This document shows positions 51,933 to 64,000 of a DNA stretch of 64,000 nt, piece by piece. The number at the start of each line of letters is the position of its first letter. Position 1 is the stretch's first letter. The stretch lies in assembly GCA_029817715.1 (NCBI GenBank), contig JARUPY010000083.1, positions 1-64,000 on the forward strand, read 5' to 3'. This DNA comes from Melastoma dodecandrum. Its lineage: Eukaryota; Streptophyta; Magnoliopsida; Myrtales; Melastomataceae. Both the position numbers and the translations under genes were made by a program. The notes under the pieces were generated by a model. The model ran no database searches. It was not told where the DNA came from and saw nothing but the letters and a program-made list of their open reading frames with translations.

Positions 51933-54247
51933 GCACAATGAGGAACCCCGCGCACAACTTACGCAAGGTTGTGCATCCCGCATGCTCCGAACCTTGGTGC
52001 TTCCGAACTTGCATTTTCCGAAGCCTAAATGATCTCCAAATGCTTCCCAAACTATTCAAAATTGGAGTTCTAAATTTGACATTCGGGTCCCTTTCGTTTG
52101 CACAAGGAGGAACCCCGCGCACAACTTACGCAAGGTTGTGCATCCCGCATGCTCCCAACCTTGGTACTTCCGAACTTGCATTTTCCGAAGCCTAAATGAT
52201 CCCCAAATGCCTTCCCAAACTATTCAAAATAGGAGTTCTACATTTGACATTCGGGTCCCTTTCGTTGCTCATTGAGGAACCCCGCGCACAACTTACGCAA
52301 GGTTGTGCATCCCGCAAGCTCCGAACCATGGTGCTGCCGAACATGCATTTTTCGAAGCCTAAATGATCCCCAAATGCTTCCTAAACTATTCAAAATTGGA
52401 GTTGTACATTTGACATTCGGGTCCCTTTCGTTTGCACAATGAGGAACCCCGCGCACAACTTACGCAAGGTTGTGCATCCCGCATGCTCCGAACCTTGGTG
52501 CTTCCGAACTTGCATTTTCCGAAGCCTAAATGATCCCCAAATGCTTCCCAAACTATTCAAAATTGGAGTTCTACATTTGACATTCGGGTCCCTTTCGTTG
52601 CACAATGAGGAACCCCGCGCACAACTTACGCAAGGTTGTGCATCCCGCATGCTCCGAACCTTGGTGCTTCCGAACTTGCATTTTCCGAAGCCTAAATGAT
52701 CCCCAAATGCTTCCCAAACTATTTAAAATTGGAGTTCTACATTTGACATTCGTGTCCCTTTCGTTTGCACCATGAGGAACCTCGCGCACAACTGACGCAA
52801 GGTTGTGCCACCCGCATGCTCCGATCCTCGATGCTTCCGAACTTGCATTTTCCGAAGCCTAAATGATCCCCAAATGCTTCCCAAACTATTCAAAATTGGA
52901 GTTCTACATTTGACATTCGGGTCCCTTTCGTTTGCACAATGAGGAACCCGCGCACAACTTACGCAAGGTTGTGCATCCCGCATGCTCCGAACCTTGGTGC
53001 TTCCGAACTTGCATTTTCCGAAGCCTAAATAATCCCCAAATGCTTCCCAAGCTATTCAAAATTGGAGTTCTACATTTGACATTCGGGTCCCTTTCGTTGC
53101 ACAATGAGGAACCCCGCGCACAGCTTTTGCAAGGTTGTGCATCTTGCATGCTCTGAACCTTGGTGCTTCCGAACTTTCATTTTCCGAAGCCTAAATGATC
53201 CCCAAATGCTTCCCAAACTATTCAAAGTTGGAGTTCTACATTTGACATTCGGGTCCCTTTCGTTGCACAATGAGGAACCCCGCGCACAACTTACGCAAGG
53301 TTGTGCATCCCGCATGCTCCGAACCTTGGTGCTTCCGAACTTGCATTTTCCGAAGCCTAAATGATCCCCAAATGCTTCCCAAACTATTCAAAATTGGAGT
53401 TCTACATTTGACATTCGGGTCCCTTTCGTTGCACAATGAGGAACCCCGTGCACAACTTACGCAAGGTTGTGCATCCCGCATGCTCCGAACCTTGGTGCTT
53501 CCTAACATGCATTTTCCGATGCCTAAATGATCCCCAAATGCTCCCCAAACAATTCAAAATTGGAGTTCTACATTTGACATTCGGGTCCCTTTCGTTGCAC
53601 AATGAGGAACCCCGCGCACAACTTACGCAAGGTTGTGCATCCCGCATGCTCCGAACCTTGGTGCTTCCGAACTTGCATTTTCCGAAGCCTAAATGATCCC
53701 CAAATGCTTCCCAAACTATTCAAAATTGGAGTTCTACATTTGACATTCGGGTCCCTTTCGTTGCACAATGAGGAACCCCGCGCACAACTTACGCAAGGTT
53801 GTGCATCCCGCATGCTCCGAACCTTGGTTCTTCCGAACTTGCATTTTCCGAAGCCTAAATGATCCCCAAATGCTTCCCAAACTAATCAAAATTGGAGTTC
53901 TACATTTGACACTCGGGTACCTTTCGTTGCACAATGAGGAACCCTGCGCACAACTTACGCAAGGTTATGCATCCCTTATGCTCCGAACCTTGGTGCTTCC
54001 GAACTTGCATTTTCCGAAGCCTAAATGATCCCCAAATGCTTCCCAAACTATTCAAAATTTGAGTTCTACATTTGACATTCGGGTCCCTTTCGTTGCACAA
54101 TGAGGAACCCCGCGCACAACTTACGCAAGGTTGTGCATCCCGCATGCTCCGAACCTTGGTGCTTCCGAACTTGCATTTTCCGAAGCCTAAATGATCCTCA
54201 AATGCTTGCCAAACTACTCAAAATTAGAGTTCTACATTTGACATTCG

Positions 54248-55259
54248 GGTACGTTTCGTTTGCACAATGAGGAACACCGCGCACAACTTACGCAAGGTTG
54301 TGCATCCCGCATGCTCCGAACCTTGGTGCTTCCGAACTTGCATTTTCCGAAGCCTAAATGATCCCCAAATGCTTCCCAAACTATTCAAAATTGGAGTTCT
54401 ACATTTGACATTCCGGTCCCTTTCGTTACACAATGAGGAACCCCGCGCACAACTTACGCAAGGCTGTGCATCCCGCATGCTCCGAACCTTGGTGCTTCCG
54501 AACTTGCATTTTCCGAAGCCTAAATGATCCCGAAATGCTTCCCAAACGATTCAAAATTGGAGTTCTACATTTGACATTCGGGTCCGTTTCGTTTGCACAA
54601 TGAGGAACCCCGCGCACAACTTACGCAAGGTTGTGCATCCCGCATGCTCCGAACCTTGGTGCTTCCGAACTTGCATTTTCCGAAGCCTAAATGATCCCCA
54701 GATGCTTCCCAAACTATTCAAAATTGGAGTTCTACATTTGACATTCGGGTCCCTTTCGTTGCACAATGAGGAACCCCGCGCACAACTTACGCAAGGTTGT
54801 GCATCCCGCATGCTCCGAACCTTGGTGCTTCCGAACTTGCATTTTCCGAAGCCTAAATGATCCCCAAATGCTTCCCAAACTATTCAAAATTGGAGTTCTA
54901 CATTTGACATTCGGGTCCGTTTCGTTTGCACAATGAGGAACCCCGCGCACAACTTACGCAAGGTTGTGCATCCCGCATGCTCCGAACCTTGGTGCTTCCG
55001 AACTTGCATTTTCCGAAGCCTAAATGATCCCCAAATGCTTCCCAAACTATTCAAAATTGGAGTTCTACATTTGACATTCGGGTCCCTTTCGTTGCACAAT
55101 GAGGAACCCCGCGCACAACTTACGCAAGGTTGTGCATCCCGCATGCTCCGAACCTTGGTGCTTCCGAACTTGCATTTTCCGAAGCCTAAATGATCCCCAA
55201 ATGCTTCCCAAACTATTCAAAATTGGAGTTCTACATTTGACATTCGGGTCCGTTTCGTT
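54248..55259 (+). repeat. 333 bp dimeric higher-order repeat
   Basis: A G in the junction motif (GTCCGTTTCG, or GTACGTTTCG in the first copy) recurs at exactly 333 bp steps, with the motif starting at 54,248, 54,581, 54,914 and 55,247. Intervening units have the ordinary CCCTTTCG. Unit lengths alternate 166 and 167 through this stretch. Four marked units in strict alternation make this the clearest higher-order repeat in the window. Confidence 0.88.
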
Positions 55260-57174
55260 GCACAATGAGGAACCCCGCGCACAACTTACGCAAGGTTGTG
55301 CATCCCGCATGCTCCGAACCTTGGTGCTTCCGAACTTGCATTTTCCGAAGCCTAAATGATCCCCAAATGCTTCCCAAACTAATCAAAATTGGAGTTCTAC
55401 ATTTGACATTCGGGTCCCTTTCGTTGCACAATGAGGAACCCCGCGCACAACTTACGCAAGGTTGTGCATCCCGCTTGCTCCGAACCTTGGTGCTTCCGAA
55501 CAAGCATTTTCCGAAGCCTAAATGTTCCCCAAATGCTTCCCAAACTATTCAAAATTGGAGTTCTACATTTGACATTCGGGTCCCTTTCGTTGCACAATGA
55601 GGAACCCCGCGCACAACTTACGCAAGGTTGTGCATCCCGCATGCTCCGAACCTTGGTGCTTCCGAACTTGCATTTTCCGAAGCCTAAATGATCCCCAAAT
55701 GCTTCCCAAACTATTCAAAATTGGAGTTCTACATATGACATTCGGGTCCCTTTCGTTGCACAATGAGGAACCCCGCGCACAACTTACGCAAGGTTGTGCA
55801 TCCCGCATGCTCCGAACCTTGGTGCTTCCGAACTTGCATTTTCCGAAGCCTAAATGATCCCCAAATGCTTCCCAAACTATTCAAAATTGGAGTTCTACAT
55901 TTGACATTCGGGTCCCTTTCGTTGCACAATGAGGAACCCCGCGCACAACTTACGCAAGGTTGTGCATCCCGCATGCTCCGAACCTTGGTGCTTCCGAACT
56001 TGCATTTTCCGAAGCCTAAATAATCCCCAAATGCTTCCCAAACTATTCAAAATTGGAGTTCTACATTTGACATTCGGGTCCCTTTCGTTGCACAATGAGG
56101 AACCCCGCGCACAACTTACGCAAGGTTGTGCATCCCGCATGCTCCGAACCTTGGTGCTTCCGAACCTACATTTTCGGAAGCCTAAATGATCAACAAATGC
56201 TTCCCAAACTATTCAAAATTGGAGTTCTACATTTGACATTCGGGACCCATTCGTTGCACATTGAGGAACCCGCGCACAACTTACGCAAGGTTGTGCATCC
56301 CGCATGCTCCGAACCTTGGTGCTTCCGAACTTGCATTTTCCGAAGCCTAAATGATCCCCAAATGCTTCCCAAACTATTCAAAATTGGAGTTCTACATTTG
56401 ACATTCGGGTCCCTTTCGTTGCACAATGAGGAACCCCGCGCACAACTTACGCAAGGTTGTGCATCCCGCATGCTCCGAACCTTGGTGCTTCCGAACTTGC
56501 ATTTTCCGAAGCCTAAATGATCCCCAAATGCTTCCCAAACTATTCAAAATTGGAGTTCTACATTTAACATTCGGGTGCCTTTCGTTGCAAAATGAGGAAC
56601 CCCGCGCACAACTTACGCAAGGTTGTGCATCCCGCATGCTCCGAACCTTGGTGCTTCCGAACTTGCATTTTCCGAAGCCTAAATGATCCCCAAATGCTTC
56701 CCAAACTATTCAAAATTGGAGTTCTACATTTGACATTCGGGTCCCTTTCGTTGCACAATGAGGAACCCCGCGCACAACTTACGCAAGGTTGTGCATCCCG
56801 CATGCTCCGAACCTTGGTGCTTCCGAACTTGCATTTTCCGAAGCCTAAATGATCCCCAAATGCTACCCAAACTATTCAAAATTGGAGTTCTACATTTGAC
56901 ATTCGGGTCTCTTTCGTTGCACAATGAGGAACCCCGCGCACAACTTACGCAAGGTTGTGCATCCCGCATGCTCCGAACCTTGGTGCTTCCGAACTTGCAT
57001 TTTCCGAAGCCTAAATGATCCCCAAATGCTTCCCAAACTATTCAAAATTGGAGTTCTACATTTGACATTCGGGTCCCTTTCGTTGCACAATGAGGAACCC
57101 CGCGCACAACTTACGCAAGGTTGTGCATCCCGCATGCTCCGAACCTTGGTGCTTCCGAACTTGCATTTTCCGAA

Positions 57175-57349
57175 GCGTAAATGATCCCCAAATGCTTCCC
57201 AAACTATTCAAAATTGGAGTTCTACATTTGACATTCGGGTCCCTTTCGTTGCACAATGAGGAACCCCGCGCACAACTTACGCAAGGTTGTGCATCCCGCA
57301 TGCTCCGAACCTTGGTGCTTCCGAACTTGCATTTTCCGAAGCGTAAATG
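57175..57349 (+). repeat. Adjacent units sharing GCGTAAATG
   Basis: The change of CCTAAATG to CGTAAATG occurs at 57,175 and 57,341, one 166 bp unit apart, in otherwise consensus units. This is a single-unit duplication. Confidence 0.8.
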
Positions 57350-58350
57350 ATCCCCAAATGCTTCCCAAACTATTCAAAATTGGAGTTCTACATTTGACAT
57401 TCGGGTCCCTTTCGTTGCACAATGAGGAACCCCGCGCACAACTTACGCAAGGTTGTGCATCCCGCATGCTCCGAACCTTGGTGCTTCCGAACTTGCATTT
57501 TCCGAAGCCTAAATGATCCCCAAATGCTTCCCAAACTATTCAAAATTGGAGTTCTACATTTGACATTCGGGTCCCTTTCGTTGCACAATGAGGAACCCCG
57601 CGCACAACTTACGCAAGGTTGTGCATCCCGCATGCTCCGAACCTTGGTGCTTCCGAACTTGCATTTTCCGAAGCCTAAATGATCCCCAAATGCTTCCCAA
57701 ACTATTCAAAATTGGAGTTCTACATTTGACATTCGGGTCCCTTTGGTTGCACAATGAGGAACCCCGCGCACAACTTACGCAAGGTTGTGCATCCCGCATG
57801 CTCCGAACCTTGGTGCTTCCGAACTTGCATTTTCCGAAGCCTAAATGATCCCCAAATGCTTCCCAAACTATTCAAAATTGGAGTTCTACATTTGACATTC
57901 GGGTCCCTTTCGTTGCACAATGAGGAACCCCGCGCACAACTTACGCAAGGTTGTGCATCCCGCATGCTCCGAACCTTGGTGCTTCCGAACTTGCATTTTC
58001 CGAAGCCTAAATTATCCCCAAATGCTTCCCAAACTATTCAAAATTGGAGTTCTACATTTGACATTCGGGTCCCTTTCGTTGCACAATGAGGAACCCTGCG
58101 GACAACTTACGCAAGGTTGTGCATCCTGCATGCTCCGAACCTTGGTGCTTCTGAACTTGCATTTTCCGAAGCCTAAATGATCCCCAAATACTTCCCAAAC
58201 TATTCAAAATTGGAGTTCTACATTTGACATTCGGGTCCCTTTCGTTGCACAATGAGGAACCCCGCGCACAACTTACGCAAGGCTGTGCATCCCGCATGCT
58301 CCGAACCTTGGTGCTTCCGAACTTGCATTTTCCGAAGCCTAAATGATCCC

Positions 58351-58689
58351 CAGATGCTTCCCAAACTATTCAAAATTGGAGTTCTACGTTTGACATTCGG
58401 GTCCCTTTCGTTGCACAATGAGGAACCCCGCGCACAACTTACGCAAGGTTGTGCATCCCGCATGCTCCGAACCTTGGTGCTTCCGAACTTGCATTTTCCG
58501 AAGCCTAAATGATCCCCAGATGCTTCCCAAACTATTCAAAATTGGAGTTCTACATTTGACATTCGGGTCCCTTTCGTTGCACAATGAGGAACCCCGCGCA
58601 CAACTTACGCAAGGTTGTGCATCCCGCATGCTCCGAACCTTGGTGCTTCCGAACTTGCATTTTCCGAAGCCTAAATGATCCCCAGATGC
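58351..58689 (+). repeat. Three consecutive units sharing CAGATGC
   Basis: CCCCAAATGC became CCCCAGATGC in three successive units (58,351, 58,517 and 58,683), each 166 bp apart. The same change appears alone near 54,699. It shows stepwise local duplication of one variant. Confidence 0.85.
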
Positions 58690-61600
58690 TTCCCAAACTA
58701 TTCAAAATTGGAGTTCTAAATTTGACATTCGGGTCCCTTTTGTTGCACAATGAGGAACCCCGCGCACAACTTACGCAAGGTTGTGCATCCCGCATGCTCC
58801 GAACCTTGGTGCTTCCGAACTTGCATTTTCCGAAGCCTAAATGATCCCCAAATGCTTCCCAAACTATTCAAAATTGGAGTTCTACATTTGACATTCGGGT
58901 CCCTTTCGTTGCACAATGAGGAACCCCGCGCACAACTTACGCAAGGTTGTGCATCCCGCATGCTCCGAACCTTGGTGCTTCCGAACTTGCATTTTCCGAA
59001 GCCTAAATGATCTCCAAATGCTTCCCAAACTATTCAAAATTGGAGTTCTACATTTGACATTCGGGTCCCTTTCGTTGCACAATGAGGAACCCCGCGCACA
59101 ACTTACGCAAGGTTGTGCATCCCGCATGCTCCGAACCTTGGTGCTTCCGAACTTGCATTTTCCGAAGCCTAAATGATCCCCAAATGCTTCCCAAACTATT
59201 CAAAATTGGAGTTCTACATTTGACATTCGGGTCCCTTTCGTTGCACAATGAGGAACCCCGCGCACAACTTACGCAAGGTTGTGCATCCAGCATGCTCCGA
59301 ACCTTGGTGCTTCCGAACTTGCATTTTTCGAAGCCTAAATGATCCCCAAATGCTTTCCAAACTATTCAAAATTTGTGTTCTACATTTGACATTCGGGTCC
59401 CTTTCGTTGCACAATGAGGAACCCCGCGCACAACTTACGCAAGGTTGTGCATCCCGCATGCTCCGAACCTTGGTGCTTCCGAACTTGCATTTTCCGAAGC
59501 CTAAATGATCCCCAAATGCTTCCCAAACTATTCAAAATTGGAGTTCTACATTTGACATTCGGGTCCCTTTCGTTGCACAATGAGGAACCCCGCGCACAAC
59601 TTACGCAAGGTTGTGCATCCCGCATGCCCCGAACCTTGGTGCTTCCGAACTATCATTTTCCGAAGCCTAAATGATCCCCAAATGCTTCCCAAACTATTCA
59701 AAATTGGAGTTCTACATTTGACATTCGGGTCCCTTTCGTTGCACAATGAGGAACCCCGCGCACAACTTACGCAAGGTTGTGCATCCCGCATGCTCCGAAC
59801 CTTGGTGCTTCCGAACTTGCATTTTTCGAAGCCTAAATGATCCCCAAATCGTCCCAAACTATTCAAAATTCGAGTTCTACATTTGAGATTCAGGTCCCTT
59901 TCGTTGCAAAATGAGGAACCCCGCGCACAACTTACGCAAGGTTGTGCATCCCGCATGCTCCGAACCTTGGTGCTTCCGAACTTGCATTTTCCGAAGCCTA
60001 AATGATCGCCAAATGCTTCCCAAACTATTCAAAATTGGAGTTCTACATTTGACATTCGGGTCCCTTTCGTTGCACAATGAGGAACCCCGCGCACAACTTA
60101 CGCAAGGTTGTGCATCCCGCATGCTCCGAACCTTGGTGCTTCCGAACTTGCATTTTCCGAAGCCTAAATGATCCCCAAATGCTTCCCAAACTATTCAAAA
60201 TTGGAGTTCTACATTTGACATTCGGGTCCCTTTCGTTGCACAATGAGGAACCCCGCGCACAACTTACGCAAGGTTGTGCATCCCGCATGCTCCGAACCTT
60301 GGTGCTTCCGAACGTGCATTTTCCGAAGCCTAAATGATCCCCAAATGCTTCCCAAACTATTCAAAATTGGAGTTCTACATTTGACATTCGGGTCCCTTTC
60401 GTTGCACAATGAGGAACCCCGCGCACAACTTACGCAAGGTTGTGCATCCCGCATGCTCCGAACCTTGGTGCTTCCGAACTTGCATTTTCCGAAGCCTAAA
60501 TGATCCCCAAATGCTTCCCAAACTATTCAAAATTGGAGTTCTACATTTGACATTCGGGTCCCTTTCGTTGCACAATGAGGAACCCCGCGCACAACTTACG
60601 CAAGGTTGTGCATCCCGCATGCTCCGAACCTTGGTGCTTCCGAACTTGCATTTTCCGAAGCCTAAATGATCCCCAAATGCTTCCCAAACTATTCAAAATT
60701 GGAGTTCTACATTTGACATTCGGGCCCCTTTCGTTGCACAATGAGGAACCCCGCGCACAACTTACGCAAGGTTGTGCATCCCGCATGCTCCGAGCCATGA
60801 TGCTTCCGAACTTGCATTTTCCGAAGTCTAAATGATCCCCAAATGCTTCCCAAACTATTCAAAATTGGAGTTCTACATTTGACATTCGGGTCCCTTTCGT
60901 TGCACAATGAGGAACCCCGCGCACAACTTACGCAAGGTTGTGCATCCCGCATGCTCCGAACCTTGGTGCTTCCGAACTTGCATTTTCCGAAGCCTAAATG
61001 ATCCCCAAATGCTTCCCAAACTATTCAAAATTTGAGTTCTACATTTGACATTCGGGTCCCTTTCGTTGCACAATGAGGAACCCCGCGCACAACTTACGCA
61101 AGGTTGTGCATCCCGCATGCTCCGAACCTTGGTGCTTCCGAACTTGCATTTTCCGAAGCCTAAATGATCCCCAAATGCTTCCCAAACTATTCAAAATTGG
61201 AGTTCTACATTTGACATTCGGGTCCCTTTCGTTGCACAATGAGGAACCCCGCGCACAACTTACGCAAGGTTGTGCATCCCGCATGCTCCGAACCTTGGTG
61301 CTTCCGAACTTGCATTTTCCGAAGCCTAAATGATCCCCAAATGCTTCCCAAACTATTCAAAATTGGAGTTCTACATTTGACATTCGGGTCCCTTTCGTTG
61401 CACAATGAGGAACCCCGCGCACAACTTACGCAAGGTTGTGCATCCCGCATGCTCCGAACCTTGGTGCTTCCGAACTTGCATTTTCCGAAGCCTAAATGAT
61501 CCCCAAATGCTTCCCAAACTATTCAAAATTGGAGTTCTACATTTGACATTCGGGTCCCTTTCGTTGCACAATGAGGAACCGCGCGCACAACTTACGCAAG

Positions 61601-61897
61601 GTTGTGCATCCCGCATGCTCCGAACCTTGGTGCTTCCGAACTTGCATTTTCCGAAGCCTAAATGATCCCCAAATGCTTCCCAAACTATTCAAAATTGGAG
61701 TTCTACATTTGACATTCGGGTCCCTTTCGTTGCACAATGAGGAACCCCGCGCACAACTTACGCAAGGTTGTGCATCCCGCATGCTCCGAACCTTGGTGCT
61801 TCCGAACTTGCATTTTCCGAAGCCTAAATGATCCCCAAATGCTTCCCAAACTATTCAAAATTGGAGTTCTACATTTGACATTCGGGTCCCTTTCGTT

Positions 61898-62063
61898 GCA
61901 CAATGAGGAACCCCGCGCACAACTTACGCAAGGTTGTGCATCCCGCATGCTCCGAACCTTGGTGCTTCCGAACTTGCATTTTCCGAAGCCTAAATGATCC
62001 CCAAATGCTTCCCAAACTATTCAAAATTGGAGTTCTACATTTGACATTCGGGTCCCTTTCGTT
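61898..62063 (+). repeat. Reference type B monomer (166 bp)
   Basis: A clean B unit from the uniform right-hand block. It carries CCTAAATG, ACATTTGAC, CCCTTTCG and CGTTGC. It keeps the dyad, the TCCGAA sub-repeats and the GCATGC palindrome seen in A. Confidence 0.93.
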
Positions 62064-64000
62064 GCACAATGAGGAACCCCGCGCACAACTTACGCAAGGT
62101 TGTGCATCCCGCATGCTCCGAACCTTGGTGCTTCCGAACTTGCATTTTCCGAAGCCTAAATGATCCCCAAATGCTTCCCAACCTATTCAAAATTGGAGTT
62201 CTACATTTGACATTCGGGTCCCTTTCGTTGCACAATGAGGAACCCCGCGCACAACTTACGCAAGGTTGTGCATCCCGCATGCTCCGAACCTTGGTGCTTC
62301 CGAACTTGCATTTTCCGAAGCCTAAATGATCCCCAAATGCTTCCCAAACTATTCAAAATTGGAGTTCTACATTTGACATTCGGGTCCCTTTCGTTGCACA
62401 ATGAGGAACCCCGCGCACAACTTACGCAAGGTTGTGCATCCCGCATGCTCCGAACCTTGGTGCTGCCGAACTTGCATTTTCCGAAGCCTAAATGATCCCC
62501 AAATGCTTCCCAAACTATTCAAAATTGGAGTTCTACATTTGACATTCGGGTCCCTTTCGTTGCACAATGAGGAACCCCGCGCACAACTTACGCAAGGTTG
62601 TGCATCCCGCATGCTCCGAACCTTGGTGCTTCCGAACTTGCATTTTCCGAAGCCTAAATGATCCCCAAATGCTTCCCAAACTATTCAAAATTGGAGTTCT
62701 ACATTTGACATTCGGGTCCCTTTCGTTGCACAATGAGGAACCCCGCGCACAACTTACGCAAGGTTGTGCATCCCGCATGCTCCGAACCTTGGTGCTTCCG
62801 AACTTGCATTTTCCGAAGCCAAAATGAACCCCAAATGCTTCCCAAACTATTCAAAATTGGAGTTCTACATTTGATCTTCGGGTCCCTTTCGTTGCACAAT
62901 TAGGAACCCCGCGCACAACATACGCAAGGTTGTACATCCCGCATGCTCCGAACCTTGGTGCTTCCGAACTTGCATTTTTCGAAGCCTAAATGATCCCCAA
63001 ATGCTTCCCAAACTATTCAAAATTGGAGTTCTACATTTGACATTCGGGTCCCTTTCGTTGCACAATGAGGAACCCCGCGCACAACTTACGCAAGGTTGTG
63101 CATCCCGCATGCTCCGAACCTTGGTGCTGCCGAACATGCATTTTCCGAAGCCTAAATGATCCCCAAATCCTTCCTAAACTATTTAAAATTGGAGTTCTAC
63201 ATTTGACATTCGGGTCCCTTTCGTTGCACAATGAGGAACCCCGCGCACAACTTACGCAAGGTTGTGCATCCCGCATGCTCCGAACCTTGGTGCTTCCGAA
63301 CTTGCATTTTCCGAAGCCTAAATGATCCCCAAATGCTTCCCAAACTATTCAAAATTGGAGTTCTACATTTGACCTTCGGGTCGCTTTCGTTGCACAATGA
63401 GGAACCACGCGCACAACTTACGCAAGGTTGTGCATCCCGCATGCTCCGAACCTTGGTGCTTCCGAACTTGGATTTTCCGAAGCCTAAATGATCCCCAAAT
63501 GCTTCCCAAACTATTCAAAATTGGAGTTCTACATTTGACATTCGGGTCCCTTTCGTTGCACAATGAGGAACCCCGCGCACAACTTACGCAAGGTTGTGCA
63601 TCCCGCATGCTCCGAACCTTGGTGCTTCCGAACTTGCATTTTCCGAAGCCTAAATGATCCCTAAATGCTTCCCAAACTGCTCAAAATTGGAGTTCTATAT
63701 TTGACATTCGGGCCCCTTTCGTTGCACAATGAGGAACCCCGCGCACAACTTACGCAAGGTTGTGCATCCCGCATGCTCCGAACCTTCGTGCTTCCGAACT
63801 TGCATTTTCCGAAGCCTAAATGATCCCCAAATGCTTCCCAAACTATTCAAAATTGGAGTTCTACATTTGACATTCGGGTCCCTTTCGTTGCACAATGAGG
63901 AACCCCGCGCACAACTTACGCAAGGTTGTGCATCCCGCATGCTCCGAACCTTGGTGCTTCCGAACTTGCATTTTCCGAAGCCTAAATGATCCCCAAATGC

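Larger units (their letters stand above)
32221..55259 (+). repeat. Satellite domain 4: mixed B (166 bp) and C (167 bp) units
   Basis: About 138 units. B and C differ by one T in the CGTTGC / CGTTTGC tract, so unit length alternates irregularly between 166 and 167. C units appear from about 34.2 kb and the last one starts at 54,928. The domain holds local runs of C, 333 bp dimers, tandem copies of private variants, a 15 bp duplication, and deletions of 31 and 60 bp. Most units remain close to consensus. No transposon or gene interrupts the array. Confidence 0.92.
55260..64000 (+). repeat. Satellite domain 5: 166 bp type B array
   Basis: About 53 units, all of the 166 bp B type except single-base deletions near 56,268 and 59,848. 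No C unit occurs. Between about 60.2 and 62.8 kb most units are identical. Slightly more variants appear again at 62.8-63.7 kb. The array runs off the right end of the window. Confidence 0.94.

Noticed and set aside
56241..56262. A-like CCCATTCG in a B unit
   Set aside because: Only one of four diagnostic sites is A-like and the next site is B (CGTTGC), so a single T-to-A mutation is enough.
61892..61908. CENP-B box resemblance at TTTCGTTGCACAATGAG
   Set aside because: The TTCG and central A match the core pattern, but the essential CGGG half is absent. I treat it as chance.
27066..63989. Recurrent 81-86 residue frames on both strands of the B and C units
   Set aside because: Both strands are open at once and the frames appear and vanish with single-base indels, so they are by-products of the satellite.
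1..64000. CRISPR-like array
   Set aside because: There are no unique spacers; the entire 166/167 bp unit is repeated.
1..64000. Plasmid or phage iteron origin
   Set aside because: Iterons are short and few. Hundreds of 166/167 bp units with subfamilies fit eukaryotic satellite DNA.

Overview
The window is a single uninterrupted satellite DNA array. Every base belongs to a head-to-tail tandem repeat with a 166 or 167 bp monomer, about 384 copies, all in the same orientation. I see no protein gene, RNA gene, transposon, inversion or unique sequence. The many short open frames on both strands are by-products of a repeat whose length is not a multiple of three. The organism must be a eukaryote with large satellite blocks. 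A plant is my best inference: the monomer has chromatosome length, is about 49% GC, and has 9 CpG sites per unit in the reference copy. A centromeric or pericentromeric location is likely but not shown by the sequence. Several plant lineages have centromeric satellites of similar length; I do not recognise this one and give no species.

Three monomer types are told apart by four sites. Type A (167 bp) has CCTAGATG, ACATGTGAC, CCCATTCG and CGTTAGC. Type C (167 bp) has CCTAAATG, ACATTTGAC, CCCTTTCG and CGTTTGC. Type B (166 bp) equals C with one T lost (CGTTGC). A fourth, older-looking variant of B, here called D, carries TTACTCATGG, GATCACC and CTACTC.

Layout. (1) 1-22,436: about 134 almost identical type A units. 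The first 9.1 kb carries a few indels and no substitutions; 9,151-22,343 is exactly 79 units in perfect register. (2) 22,437-28,560: type A units with progressively more substitutions, ending in a mosaic of A, B and recombinant A/B units. (3) 28,561-32,220: the most diverged B units, including the D cluster. (4) 32,221-55,259: mixed B and C units with local duplications, deletions and 333 bp dimers. (5) 55,260-64,000: B units of 166 bp, becoming very uniform after about 60 kb.

The picture is of two recently homogenised blocks (A on the left, B on the right) separated by an older, degraded zone in which exchange between subfamilies is recorded unit by unit. Each monomer also has internal structure: a strong dyad (GCACAAC ... 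GTTGTGC) and a 15-16 bp sub-periodicity marked by TCCGAA. There is no gene network to describe; any biological role would be structural (chromatin, centromere) and is inference.
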